This document shows positions 32,493 through 41,139 of a DNA stretch of 64,000 nucleotides, piece after piece. The notes under the pieces were generated by a model. The model was not told where the DNA came from. It made no database searches and saw nothing but the letters and a program-made list of their open reading frames with translations. The first letter of the stretch is position 1. Each line of letters begins with the position of its first letter. A program made the translations under genes and the position numbers. The DNA comes from Nocardiopsis sp. YSL2 (GTDB lineage Bacteria; Actinomycetota; Actinomycetes; Streptosporangiales; Streptosporangiaceae), in the NCBI RefSeq assembly GCF_030555055.1, contig NZ_JAMOAO010000001.1, forward strand, positions 1,302,001 through 1,366,000, read 5' to 3'.

Positions 32493-32493
<1 letters not shown>
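31534..32493 (+). CDS. Amino-acid ABC transporter permease
   Basis: The 319-aa protein has an N-terminal polar region of about 35 residues. The HisM-type permease follows ([36 protein letters not shown]). The EAA loop is at [23 protein letters not shown] 31534 is used as start because GAAGG lies 8 nt upstream and it reads straight from the operon. Only one permease gene is present, so it would act as a homodimer. The stop overlaps the ATPase start (TGATG). Confidence 0.9.
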
Positions 32494-33308
<815 letters not shown>

Positions 33309-33333
33309 GGACCCGCTCGGACCCACGCGGGCA

Positions 33334-33366
33334 CGGGCCCCGCACTCCCCCGGAGTGCGGGGCCCG
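33334..33366. terminator. Terminator of the amino-acid ABC operon
   Basis: A perfect 15-bp stem, CGGGCCCCGCACTCC / GGAGTGCGGGGCCCG, with a CCC loop. Confidence 0.8.
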
Positions 33367-33474
33367 ACGCGCGGTGGCGGTCCGTGGCCCGTTGCGGCCG
33401 ACACGCGCGGCCCCCTTGACCTCGTGTCGCACTGGTACCAGAGTCGGAGCGTGGGCCCGCCTCAGGGAGTGACG

Positions 33475-34065
33475 ATGGACGCGCGAACCGAAGAGACGCG
33501 AAAACTGTGGGACCGGCGAGCGGCCGCGTGCGACCGCTGGGGCCCCACCGAGCGCGTGGCGCTCCGGAGCAGCCGTGAGCTGCTGTGCTCGGGTGCCCGG
33601 GGGCGCACCCTCGAAGTGGCCGTCGGAACCGGGCGCAACCTGGAGTACTACCCGCCGGGCGTGGAGCTGACCGGCATCGACCTCAGCCCGGAGATGCTGG
33701 CCAGGACCCGGCTGCGGGCCGAGGAACTCGGCCGCCACGTCACCCTGGTGGAGGCCGACGCCGAGAGCCTGCCCTTCGACGACGGCTCCTTCGACACCGT
33801 GCTGTGCACCCTGTCGATGTGCGCGATCCCCGACCAGCGCCGCGCCCTCGCGGAGATGTACCGGGTCCTGGTACCGGGCGGCCGGCTGCTGATGGTGGAC
33901 CACATCGAGTACACCCGGTTCCCCCTGCGGTGGATCGAACGCCGGCGCGAGCACCCGCGCGGCCTGCCCAGGGAGCTGGCGCTGGAGGCCGGTTTCGCGG
34001 TCGGCCACCACGACCGGCTGTTCTTCGGACTGGTCGAGCGGATGGTCGCCCACCGGCCCGCCTGA
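33475..34065 (+). CDS. Class I SAM-dependent methyltransferase (UbiE/Methyltransf_11 type)
   Basis: The 196-aa protein has motif I LEVAVGTGRNLEYYPPG, motif II region VELTGIDLSPEMLART, and post-I DAESLPFDDGSFDTVLCTLS. The small size and the RVLVPGGRLLMVDHIEYTR segment fit small-molecule or quinone methyltransferases. ATG 33475 follows AGGGAG; a GTG six bases earlier is possible. It lies alone upstream of a GNAT gene. The substrate is unknown. Confidence 0.84.
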   Translation: MDARTEETRKLWDRRAAACDRWGPTERVALRSSRELLCSGARGRTLEVAVGTGRNLEYYPPGVELTGIDLSPEMLARTRLRAEELGRHVTLVEADAESLPFDDGSFDTVLCTLSMCAIPDQRRALAEMYRVLVPGGRLLMVDHIEYTRFPLRWIERRREHPRGLPRELALEAGFAVGHHDRLFFGLVERMVAHRPA

Positions 34066-34124
34066 AGCGCGCCCGGCCGCCGCATATCCTGGGACGGTCC
34101 GCTCCCCGCGACCGAGGTGATCCG

Positions 34125-34616
34125 ATGATCCGTCCTGCCCGACCCGACGACGTCCCCGCCATCTTCCGGATGATCGGGGACCTGGCGGAGTACGAGAAGG
34201 AGCCGGAGTCGGTCACCGCCACGGAGGACGACATCCGCGCGGCGCTGTTCGGACCGGAGCCCGCCGCGTTCTGCCACATCGCGGAGCACACCGGCGGGGA
34301 CGGCTCCGTCCAACACGCCGGGTTCGCGCTGTGGTTCCACACCTTCTCCACGTGGACCGGCAAGCGCGGCATCCACCTGGAGGACCTGTTCGTCCACCCG
34401 CACCTGCGCGGCCACGGCTACGGCCTGGCCCTGCTCAGGGAGCTCGCGGCGCTGTGCGTCGAACGCGGCTATCCCCGGCTGGAGTGGGCCGTGCTCGACT
34501 GGAACGAGTCCGCGATCAGGTTCTACGACTCGCTCGGCTCCACCGCTCTGGACGAGTGGACGGACCGTCGCCTGGACGGCGCCGCACTCGCCGCGCTGGG
34601 CTCCGGAACGGGCTGA
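34125..34616 (+). CDS. GNAT N-acetyltransferase (diamine acetyltransferase-like)
   Basis: The 163-aa GNAT fold begins MIRPARPDDVPAIFRMIGDL. The acetyl-CoA motif A is LEDLFVHPHLRGHGYGLALL (R/Q-x2-G-x-G/A as RGHGYG), and WNESAIRFYDSLGS is motif B. The order and the FHTFSTWTGKRGIHLEDLFV stretch resemble spermidine/diamine acetyltransferases. GAGGTGA precedes the ATG. Confidence 0.87.
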   Translation: MIRPARPDDVPAIFRMIGDLAEYEKEPESVTATEDDIRAALFGPEPAAFCHIAEHTGGDGSVQHAGFALWFHTFSTWTGKRGIHLEDLFVHPHLRGHGYGLALLRELAALCVERGYPRLEWAVLDWNESAIRFYDSLGSTALDEWTDRRLDGAALAALGSGTG

Positions 34617-34740
34617 GGAGCCCCGTCCGTCTCGTCCGATCGGGGATGATGTGGACACGATCTCGTCTCCCTGCGTCAGCACGGGGGTGAAACGAGATAC
34701 ATTGCAGTCAAGCGGCAACCTCGCCCCCCGAAGGAGGGAC

Positions 34741-35166
34741 GTGACCGAAGAAACCGCTGTGCCCACGGCCGACGCCATCGGCGTCCGGGACGCTGTCACC
34801 GTCAACATGCCCGCGGACAGCGCGTATCTGTCCGTGCTGCGGACGGCGACGGCGGGACTGGCCGCACGCCTCGACTTCACCCTCGACGAGATCGAGGACC
34901 TGAGGATCGGGGTCGACGAGGCGTGCGCGATGCTCCTCGCCCAGGCGCTGCCCGGCACAGAACTGACCACGGAATTTGAACTCACCCCTGAGGGGATGCG
35001 CATCTCCGTCTCGGTCCACACCGCCGACGGACGCCTTCCCGCCCGCGACACCTTCGCCTGGACCGTTCTGTCCGCACTCGCGGGAGACGTCGACGCGGGG
35101 GTCGGTCCGGACGACAGCGTCTACATCGTCCTGTACAAGCGCCGCGGCACCCTGGAGTCGGCGTGA
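34741..35166 (+). CDS. RsbW-like anti-sigma factor (ATP-binding, SpoIIAB family)
   Basis: The 141-aa GHKL/HATPase anti-sigma domain has ARLDFTLDEIEDLRIGVDEA carrying the N-box-like DEA motif. GTG 34741 has AAGGAGG 5 nt upstream. The stop overlaps the sigma factor start by GTGA, as in rsbW-sigB pairs. It should bind and inhibit the following sigma factor until an anti-anti-sigma protein frees it. No RsbV-like gene is present nearby. Confidence 0.85.
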   Translation: MTEETAVPTADAIGVRDAVTVNMPADSAYLSVLRTATAGLAARLDFTLDEIEDLRIGVDEACAMLLAQALPGTELTTEFELTPEGMRISVSVHTADGRLPARDTFAWTVLSALAGDVDAGVGPDDSVYIVLYKRRGTLESA

Positions 35167-35966
35167 GCGAAAGGGGGCCCGCTCTGACAGCGAAGACCGA
35201 GCACGCGGTGCCCGACCGGGCCCGCGCGAGACAGTTGTTCGAGCGCCTGAACGAACTCGACGCCGACTCGGCCGAACGGCGCCGGATCCGTGACGAGCTC
35301 GTCGAACTCCACCTGCCCTTGGTGGAGTATCTGGCCCGCAGGTTCCGCAACCGCGGCGAGTGGCTGGACGACCTCACCCAGGTGGCGACGATCGGGCTGA
35401 TCAAGTCCATCGACCGCTTCGACCTGGAGCGCGGCGTCGAGTTCTCCACGTACGCCACTCCGACGATCGTCGGAGAGATCAAGCGCCACTTCCGTGACAA
35501 GGGCTGGGCGGTGCGGGTGCCCCGCCGTCTACAGGAGCTCAAGCTCTCGCTCACCAAGGCGGTGAGCGACCTGTCACAACGGGAGGGCCGTTCTCCCACG
35601 GTCGCGGAACTGGCCGCCCACCTGCAGATGACCGAGGAGGAGGTGCTGGAGGGCCTGGAGTCCGCCAACGCCTACTCGACGGTCTCGCTGGACGCGCCCG
35701 ACAGCGGGGACGAGGACGCGCCGGCGGTGGCCGACTCGCTCGGCATCGTGGACGAGTCCCTGGAGGGCGTGGAGTACCGCGAGTCGCTGAAACCGCTCCT
35801 GGAACAACTGCCGCCACGGGAGAAGCGGATCCTGTTGCTGCGCTTCTTCGGCAACATGACCCAGTCGCAGATCGCCCAGGAGCTGGGCATCTCCCAGATG
35901 CACGTCTCACGTCTGCTGGCCCGCACCCTGGCGCAGCTGCGCCAGGCCCTGACCACGGACGACTGA
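35163..35966 (+). CDS. SigB/SigF-type stress sigma factor
   Basis: The 267-aa group 3 sigma factor has region 2 (LVEYLARRFRNRGEWLDDLT, FSTYATPTIVGEIKRHFRDK), region 3 (LSQREGRSPTVAELAAHLQM) and region 4 (RILLLRFFGNMTQSQIAQEL, SQMHVSRLLARTL). It is coupled to the RsbW-like gene. In streptomycetes relatives govern osmotic stress and sporulation. Region 4.2 should read GTTT..GGGTAT-like promoters by family, but no such site is visible here. Confidence 0.93.
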   Translation: MSERGPALTAKTEHAVPDRARARQLFERLNELDADSAERRRIRDELVELHLPLVEYLARRFRNRGEWLDDLTQVATIGLIKSIDRFDLERGVEFSTYATPTIVGEIKRHFRDKGWAVRVPRRLQELKLSLTKAVSDLSQREGRSPTVAELAAHLQMTEEEVLEGLESANAYSTVSLDAPDSGDEDAPAVADSLGIVDESLEGVEYRESLKPLLEQLPPREKRILLLRFFGNMTQSQIAQELGISQMHVSRLLARTLAQLRQALTTDD

Positions 35967-36018
35967 TGTACGGGCGGGTCCACCGCCCCGCACGCGGGTG
36001 CCACGGACGGCCGCGGTG

Positions 36019-36408
36019 CTACTTCCCCGAGTCGTGGGGGAACAGCGCCGCGGTCGTCGGCGGTGAGAGCACCGCCGCGGCCGCGCCCACCGCGACCACG
36101 GCGAGGACCGCGCCGAGGGCGTACTGCCCGCTGGTGAACATGTAGTACGCCACCACCCCGAGGAAGATCTGGGTGACGAAGACGGGCGTTCGGGCCCAGT
36201 CGCGCATCTGCCACAGGCCCCGGGCGACGTACACGAGCAGCGCGCCGACCCCCAGCCCCAGGACGGCCAGCGGAAGGGCCGACGTCAGGTCGGCGGCCCG
36301 GCCGGAGACCGCGATGACGAAGCTGTAGAGGCCGCCCGCACCGGCGGCGAGCCCGATCAGGGCCTCCAGCGCTGCGGCGATGACGATGGTGACTGGACGC
36401 GAGGACAC
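36019..36408 (-). CDS. Small four-helix membrane protein
   Basis: The 129-aa protein has four hydrophobic stretches (VTIVIAAALEALIGLAAGAG, LPLAVLGLGVGALLVYVARG, PVFVTQIFLGVVAYYMF, AVLAVVAVGAAAAVLS). GTG 36408 is the start. No family function is known. It is divergent from the lipid kinase. Confidence 0.7.
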   Translation of the reverse strand: MSSRPVTIVIAAALEALIGLAAGAGGLYSFVIAVSGRAADLTSALPLAVLGLGVGALLVYVARGLWQMRDWARTPVFVTQIFLGVVAYYMFTSGQYALGAVLAVVAVGAAAAVLSPPTTAALFPHDSGK

Positions 36409-36507
36409 CTGTCGAGACTAGGGCATGTTCCGCGTCGGCCCGCGCCGCCCCGGCCGCACGCGCCGCTGCCCCGCACGCGCCGCCCCCGGGAGACCTACAC
36501 TGATCGA

Positions 36508-37440
36508 GTGCGCGCCCTATTCATCGTGAACCCCCAGGCGACCACGACCACCTCGCGGACACGCGAGGTGATCCTGGGCGCCCTGACGTCCGAACTGGAC
36601 GTCACCGTGGCGGAGACCCGCTACCGCGACCACGCCGGAGAGCTCGCCCGCGAGGCGGCCGGCAACGGCTTCGAACTGGTTCTCAGCCTGGGTGGCGACG
36701 GGACGGTCAACGAGGTCGTCAACGGGCTGCTGTCGGCCCCCGACGAGCTCAAACGACCCCGGTACGCGGTCATCCCCGGCGGCAGCGCCAACGTCTTCAT
36801 CCGCTCCCTGGGCGTGCCCGGCGACCCCGTCGAGGCCACCGGCGTGGTGCTGGAGGCCGTCCGCGAGGGCCGCGAACGCGAGATCAACCTGGGGCGGATC
36901 ACCAGCGACCAGGACGACCGCTATTTCACGTTCAGCGCGGGGTTCGGCTGGGACGCCGACGTCGTCCAACAGGTGGAACACGAGCGCTCGAACGGGCGCA
37001 GGGCCACTCCCGCCCTGTACGCGGAAGTGGCCGTGAAGCTCTTCTTCCAAGGGGATATCCAGGATCCGTCACTCACCGTGGCCACGCCCGGAAGGACCCA
37101 GGAAGGGGTGTATTTCGCTCTCGTCACCAACACCACCCCGTGGACGTATGCGGGCGCCCTGCCACTCCAGCCGACGCCGTCCTCACGTTTCGAGCTGGGG
37201 CTGGACGCTTTCGCGCTGACCCAGTCGTCGCACGCCCTGACGGGCTGGATTCTGTCCCAGATGTTCTTCCCGAAAGGGCTTCCCGCGCGGGGCGACGGCT
37301 ACCTGACCTGGCACGACCAGCAGACGATCACCATCACGTCGAGCCATCCGAGAGCTTTCCAAATCGATGGTGAATACCTCGGAGACCGCGAACAGGTCAA
37401 CTTCCATTCGATATCGAAGGCATTACGAATCGTGTGCTAA
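36508..37440 (+). CDS. Diacylglycerol/lipid kinase (YegS/DgkB family)
   Basis: The 310-aa protein has the ATP-binding GGDGT at residues 62-66 (LSLGGDGTVNEVVNG) and IPGGSANVFIRSLG, both diagnostic of DAGK_cat lipid kinases. It phosphorylates diacylglycerol or a related lipid at the membrane. TACACT lies six bases before GTG 36508 and there is no Shine-Dalgarno, so the mRNA is probably leaderless. Codon 306 is TTA, rare in such genomes, and the last codons are AT-rich. Confidence 0.9.
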   Translation: MRALFIVNPQATTTTSRTREVILGALTSELDVTVAETRYRDHAGELAREAAGNGFELVLSLGGDGTVNEVVNGLLSAPDELKRPRYAVIPGGSANVFIRSLGVPGDPVEATGVVLEAVREGREREINLGRITSDQDDRYFTFSAGFGWDADVVQQVEHERSNGRRATPALYAEVAVKLFFQGDIQDPSLTVATPGRTQEGVYFALVTNTTPWTYAGALPLQPTPSSRFELGLDAFALTQSSHALTGWILSQMFFPKGLPARGDGYLTWHDQQTITITSSHPRAFQIDGEYLGDREQVNFHSISKALRIVC

Positions 37441-37807
37441 TTGACTCCTCGCACCCTTTCGGGGAGGGCATGCGCGGAGGTCAGGGGCTGTGTGACGCAC
37501 CCGACACGCCGATTGGGACCTTTGGCCTCGGGAAGCCTTGCACGCGCCCAACAAGCCTGTCACGCTCAAGATATCGCCGCGGGTTACGGGCGAGTTAATT
37601 GGGGCGCTTCCCATGTGGCCATGGGGTGAAAGCTGAACCTCACTGGCTGCGACTCCCTCCGGTGGAACCCATCCACCGGGCGCTCCACGCACGATACGCG
37701 GACACATTCGTACAAGCATACGCACCGCAAGCGTAGACGCAGGTTACGCACACGGTCGTGAAAAGCTTCACAATACCCCGATCGCCTCACCGTGAGGAGT
37801 GGACCGC
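37441..37807. other. 367-bp intergenic region upstream of whiB1
   Basis: No gene is seen. It carries a CRP-type site close to the whiB1 start and GAGGAGT (37794-37800) as its ribosome binding site. GC content is somewhat lower than its neighbours, as expected for a long regulated promoter. Confidence 0.5.
37757..37772. promoter_or_regulatory. CRP-family binding site upstream of whiB1
   Basis: CGTGA-N6-TCACA matches the actinobacterial CRP/GlxR consensus TGTGA-N6-TCACA at nine of ten positions. It lies 36 bp before the start codon. Mycobacterial whiB1 is known to be CRP-controlled, which makes the match more credible. Confidence 0.65.
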
Positions 37808-38062
37808 ATGGACTGGCGCCATGACGCAGCCTGCCGTGACGAAGACCCTGAGCTCTTCTTCCCTATTGGCAACTTCGGCCCCGCACTGATCCAGATCGAG
37901 GAAGCCAAGGCGGTCTGCAACAGTTGCCCCGTCAGCGCCGCGTGTCTGCGCTGGGCCCTCGACAGCGGCCAGGACGGCGGTGTCTGGGGCGGAACCAGCG
38001 AGGACGAGCGCCGCCGCATCCGCAAGCGCGAGTCCGCACGCCGGCCGATGGTACGGAGCTGA
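37808..38062 (+). CDS. whiB1: WhiB-family iron-sulfur regulator, WhiB1/WblE type
   Basis: The 84-aa protein has [4Fe-4S] ligands Cys9, Cys37, Cys40 and Cys46 (AACRDEDPELFFPIG, AVCNSCPVSAAC), followed by the GVWGGTSEDERRRIRKR turn and basic tail. Sequence and position beside pdtaS match WhiB1/WblE, an essential NO-sensitive regulator that binds the housekeeping sigma factor. ATG 37808 has GAGGAG 8 nt upstream; the earlier in-frame GTG at 37799 does not. Confidence 0.92.
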   Translation: MDWRHDAACRDEDPELFFPIGNFGPALIQIEEAKAVCNSCPVSAACLRWALDSGQDGGVWGGTSEDERRRIRKRESARRPMVRS

Positions 38063-38263
38063 GTCTCCCCCGGACTCCCGCTTCACCCCGCCCCGTCCTC
38101 GGATCGCCTCCGTTCCGGTGCCCTCGCGACCCCCGGCGCACCCCTCGACCGCACGGCCTCCCTCCGACCCCCGGTCGTTCCGCGGGCGCCCAGGTGACCA
38201 CCCACCCCCGTGTGGTCCCGTGAACGGACAACGGCTCGCGGGTCAGCGGGGGTGGCCCCGGGT

Positions 38264-39808
38264 TCAGCGGAGTTCCGGCTCCTCCTGTTCCACGGGGAGG
38301 GTGATGGCCACCTCCGTGCCGCCGGTCTCCTTGGGCTTGATGGCCAGTGTGCCGCCCAGTTCTCCCACGATGAGGGTCCGCACGATCTGCAGACCCAGGC
38401 TCGTGGTCCCCTCCAGGTCGAAGTCGGCCGGCAGGCCTCCCCCGTCGTCGGAGACCGCGAGTTCCAGACTGCTGGTGCCCGGGAATCCGGGACCGGCGTC
38501 GTAGCGCTGGACGCGGACCTCGATGCGGCCGGGCCCCTGGCCCAGCCCGTGCTCGACGGCGTTCTGGACCAGTTCGGCGAGGACCATCGACAGCGGTGTG
38601 GCCACCAGGGCCGACAGCAGGCCGAAACCGCCCACGCGGCGGGGCACCACCACTCCGTCGGTCGAGGAGACCTCGGCCGCCATCTGGATGACGCGGTCGG
38701 CGATGTCGTCGAAGTCCACGACCTCGTCGGGCGTGTGCGAGAGCATCTCGTGCACGATCGCGATGGAGCCGACCCGGCCCACCGCCTCGTCCAGCGCCGC
38801 GCGCGCCTCGGGGATGTCCAGGCGCCGTGACTGCAGCCGCAACAGGGCGGCGACCGTCTGCAGGTTGTTCTTCACCCGGTGGTGGATCTCCCGGATGGTG
38901 GCGTCCTTGGTCATCAGCTCGCGCTCGCGACGCCGCAGCTCGGTGACGTCGCGGACCATCACCAGGGCGCCGATCCGCACCTCGTCGATCACCAGGGGGA
39001 TCGCCCTGATCTGCACGGTGACCCCGCGCGCCTCCACCTCCGCCTCCTGGGGCGCCCGGCCGCTGGCCGTATAGGTGAGCGCCTCGTCGCGCGCCTCCCC
39101 CGACTCCGCGAGTTCCAGCGTGGTCCGGTCCAGCCGCGCACCCACCAGGTCGGCCGCCAGTCCCAGCCGCCGGTAGGCGGACAGGGCGTTGGGGCTGGCG
39201 TAGACCACCTCACCGTTCTGGTCCAGCCGCAGCAGGCCGTCACCGACGCGGGGCGAGCGCACCATGAGCGGCCCCTGGTCCACGAAGGGGAAGACGCCCT
39301 CGGCGATCATCTGCGCCAGGTCCCCGGCACTCTGCAGGTAGGTCAGCTCCAGGCGGCTGGGGGTGCGCGCCGAGCTGAGGTTGGTGCTCCGCTGGATGAC
39401 GCCGATGAGGCGCCCCTGCCTGCGGACCGGGACCGTCTCCTCCCGGACCGGGACTCCCCCGGACCAGTCCGGGTCCCCGTCACGGCAGATGCGGCCCTCG
39501 CTCCAGGCACGGTCGATCAGCGCCCGTCGGCCGACCACACGCGGCGCCGTCCGCGACGTGAGATCGGTCATGTCGTCGAGCAGCACGGTTTCGACCAGAT
39601 CGTCCTGGAAGGCCGTCGGCCCCGTCGTCGGACGCATCTGGGCGATGGCCACCCAGCCGTCGTCGCCGCGCAGACGCACCCACAGCACGAGGTCCGCGAA
39701 GGAAAGGTCGGCCAGGAGCTGCCAGTCGGAGACCAGGGCGTGGATCCACTCCAGGTCGGCTTGCTTGAGTGACGTGTGGCGTCTGATGAGATCACTGAGG
39801 TGAGGCAC
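38264..39808 (-). CDS. pdtaS: PdtaS-type sensor histidine kinase (GAF-PAS-HisKA_2)
   Basis: The 514-aa soluble kinase has an N-terminal GAF-like domain ([31 protein letters not shown]) and a central PAS domain at about 185-290. HisKA_2 has [20 protein letters not shown] (phospho-His at 309-310), and the HATPase domain contains [11 protein letters not shown] and VSDDGGGLP. This matches mycobacterial PdtaS, whose partner PdtaR is an RNA-binding ANTAR antiterminator; no pdtaR is seen here. GTG 39808 overlaps a 13-bp palindrome and appears leaderless. Neighbouring whiB1 repeats the mycobacterial gene order. Confidence 0.9.
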   Translation of the reverse strand: MPHLSDLIRRHTSLKQADLEWIHALVSDWQLLADLSFADLVLWVRLRGDDGWVAIAQMRPTTGPTAFQDDLVETVLLDDMTDLTSRTAPRVVGRRALIDRAWSEGRICRDGDPDWSGGVPVREETVPVRRQGRLIGVIQRSTNLSSARTPSRLELTYLQSAGDLAQMIAEGVFPFVDQGPLMVRSPRVGDGLLRLDQNGEVVYASPNALSAYRRLGLAADLVGARLDRTTLELAESGEARDEALTYTASGRAPQEAEVEARGVTVQIRAIPLVIDEVRIGALVMVRDVTELRRRERELMTKDATIREIHHRVKNNLQTVAALLRLQSRRLDIPEARAALDEAVGRVGSIAIVHEMLSHTPDEVVDFDDIADRVIQMAAEVSSTDGVVVPRRVGGFGLLSALVATPLSMVLAELVQNAVEHGLGQGPGRIEVRVQRYDAGPGFPGTSSLELAVSDDGGGLPADFDLEGTTSLGLQIVRTLIVGELGGTLAIKPKETGGTEVAITLPVEQEEPELR

Positions 39809-39812
39809 TCAC
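39800..39812. promoter_or_regulatory. Palindrome over the pdtaS start codon
   Basis: GTGAG-GCA-CTCAC is a perfect 5-bp inverted repeat overlapping GTG 39808. On the minus strand a TTGAGT / ATGATT pair with 17 bp spacing lies just upstream, which would start transcription at or next to the GTG. Confidence 0.4.
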
Positions 39813-39859
39813 AAATCATCCCATGAAGGCGTGCATACTCAAGGGATACGCACTCGACC

Positions 39860-39875
39860 AGTGGTCCACACCAAT
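39860..39875. promoter_or_regulatory. dre-like DasR operator upstream of the dasR-like gene
   Basis: AGTGGTCCACACCAAT matches the published dre consensus A(C/G)TGGTCTAGACCA(C/G)T at 13 of 16 positions, keeping both TGGTC and ACCA cores. It lies 77 bp before the start codon, suggesting autoregulation. Confidence 0.65.
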
Positions 39876-39951
39876 CGGCGGCCCGCCCCCGCCGCCACGA
39901 CCACCTCCGGACGGGCGTGTGGCAGAGCTCGGATCGCGGTGGAGGAGACTG

Positions 39952-40692
39952 ATGACAGGTCAGCGCACACTGGACGGCAACCCCAGGGTGCCGAAGTACT
40001 ACCAGGTGAAGAAGCAGCTGCTGGAGCTGATCGACGCCATGCCGGCGGGCAACCCCGTGCCCCCGGAGCGGACGCTGGCCGCCCAGTTCGGCACCTCGCG
40101 CACCACCGTGCGGCAGGCGCTGACCGAGATGGTGGTCGAGGGCCGGCTGCTGCGGATCCAGGGCAAGGGCACCTTCGTGGCCAAGCCGAAGGTCGCGCAG
40201 GTGCTGCAGCTGACGAGCTACACGCAGGAGATGCGGGCGCACGGGCTGCACCCGGCGACCCGGATCCTGGACGTGAGCTACATCAACGCCGACGACCAGC
40301 TCGCCGAGCTGCTGGCGATCCGGTCCGGCGGGCGCGTGCTGCGCATCGAGCGGCTGCGCCTGGCCAACGGCGAGCCGATGGCCGTGGAAACGGCCCACCT
40401 CGCCGCGCGGCGCTTTCCCGGACTCCGACGCCAGCTCGACCGCTACGCTTCGCTCTACGAGGCACTGGCGAGCGCCTACGATGTCTCCCTGGCCGAGGCG
40501 GAGGCTTCCATCGAGACCGTGCTGGCCACACCCAACGAGGCCCGGCTCCTGGGCGTGGACGTGGGCCTGCCCCTGGTCCTGCACTGCCAGCACAGCTTCG
40601 ACGGCGACGGCCACCCCGTGGAGTGGGTGCGCTCGCTCTACCGGGGCGACCGGTACAAGTTCGTCACACGCCTGCGCCCCCCGACGGACTGA
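39952..40692 (+). CDS. dasR: GntR/HutC-family regulator, DasR-like
   Basis: The 246-aa protein has a GntR winged helix ([53 protein letters not shown]) followed by a UTRA effector domain ([58 protein letters not shown]). The sequence is very close to my memory of streptomycete DasR, the GlcNAc-6-P-responsive regulator of chitin use and development. GGAGGAG precedes the ATG; the frame start at 39823 runs through the dre site and is rejected. No GlcNAc genes are adjacent. Confidence 0.82.
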   Translation: MTGQRTLDGNPRVPKYYQVKKQLLELIDAMPAGNPVPPERTLAAQFGTSRTTVRQALTEMVVEGRLLRIQGKGTFVAKPKVAQVLQLTSYTQEMRAHGLHPATRILDVSYINADDQLAELLAIRSGGRVLRIERLRLANGEPMAVETAHLAARRFPGLRRQLDRYASLYEALASAYDVSLAEAEASIETVLATPNEARLLGVDVGLPLVLHCQHSFDGDGHPVEWVRSLYRGDRYKFVTRLRPPTD

Positions 40693-41125
40693 CCCCCCCA
40701 GTGGTCCACCCGGCGCCCCGCCCCTGGGGTCCCGTCGGCCGTCCAGCCCCACGGGACCCCGGGATCCTGCAAGCACACCGCCCCCGTGCCCCCAGGGCTC
40801 GACCGGTCAGCCCGCCATAACCCCAGGGGGCCGAACGCGCACGTGCCGCCCTGCCGAACCCCAGGGGGTTGTTGGACGCGCAGGTGCCGTCCTGCCGAAC
40901 CCCAGGGGGTTGTTGGACGCGCAGGTGCCGTCCTGCCGAACCCCAGGGGGTTGTTGGACGCGCAGGTGCCGTCCTGCCGAACCCCAGGGGGGTTGATCCG
41001 GGCCAAAGCGAGGAACGAGCGGCGGCCCAAAGAAGGCACGGCGAGGGCGCCGACGGGTCCTGGAGTGGCTGGAGGTGGGTCCGTGAGGAACGAGCGGGCA
41101 CACCGGAAGGCGCGAAGGCCCCGTC
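40693..41125. other. 433-bp non-coding repeat-bearing region between dasR and the HD gene
   Basis: It contains a second, weaker dre-like half site (40699-40714), the 41-bp tandem array and the dispersed element described separately. Open frames across it are products of the repeats. Confidence 0.6.
40819..40991. repeat. 41-bp tandem repeat array
   Basis: A degenerate 38-bp unit at 40819 is followed by three identical 41-bp units starting at 40857, 40898 and 40939. A partial fifth unit starts at 40980. Each unit contains two small hairpins: AACCCC-AG-GGGGTT (allowing one extra G) and GCAGG-TGCCGT-CCTGC. The units are contiguous with no spacers, so this is not a CRISPR. Confidence 0.9.
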
Positions 41126-41139
41126 TCAAAGGCGCCCGA
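40996..41139. repeat. Dispersed 144-bp element, copy A
   Basis: The sequence from ATCCGGGCCAAAGCGAGG to the GGCGCCCGA at 41139 recurs at 63256-63451 with about five mismatches. It overlaps the last four codons and stop of the HD-domain gene and directly follows the tandem array. Confidence 0.88.

Noticed and set aside
40819-40991. Possible CRISPR array
   Set aside because: Units are contiguous and identical with no unique spacers, and no cas genes are present.
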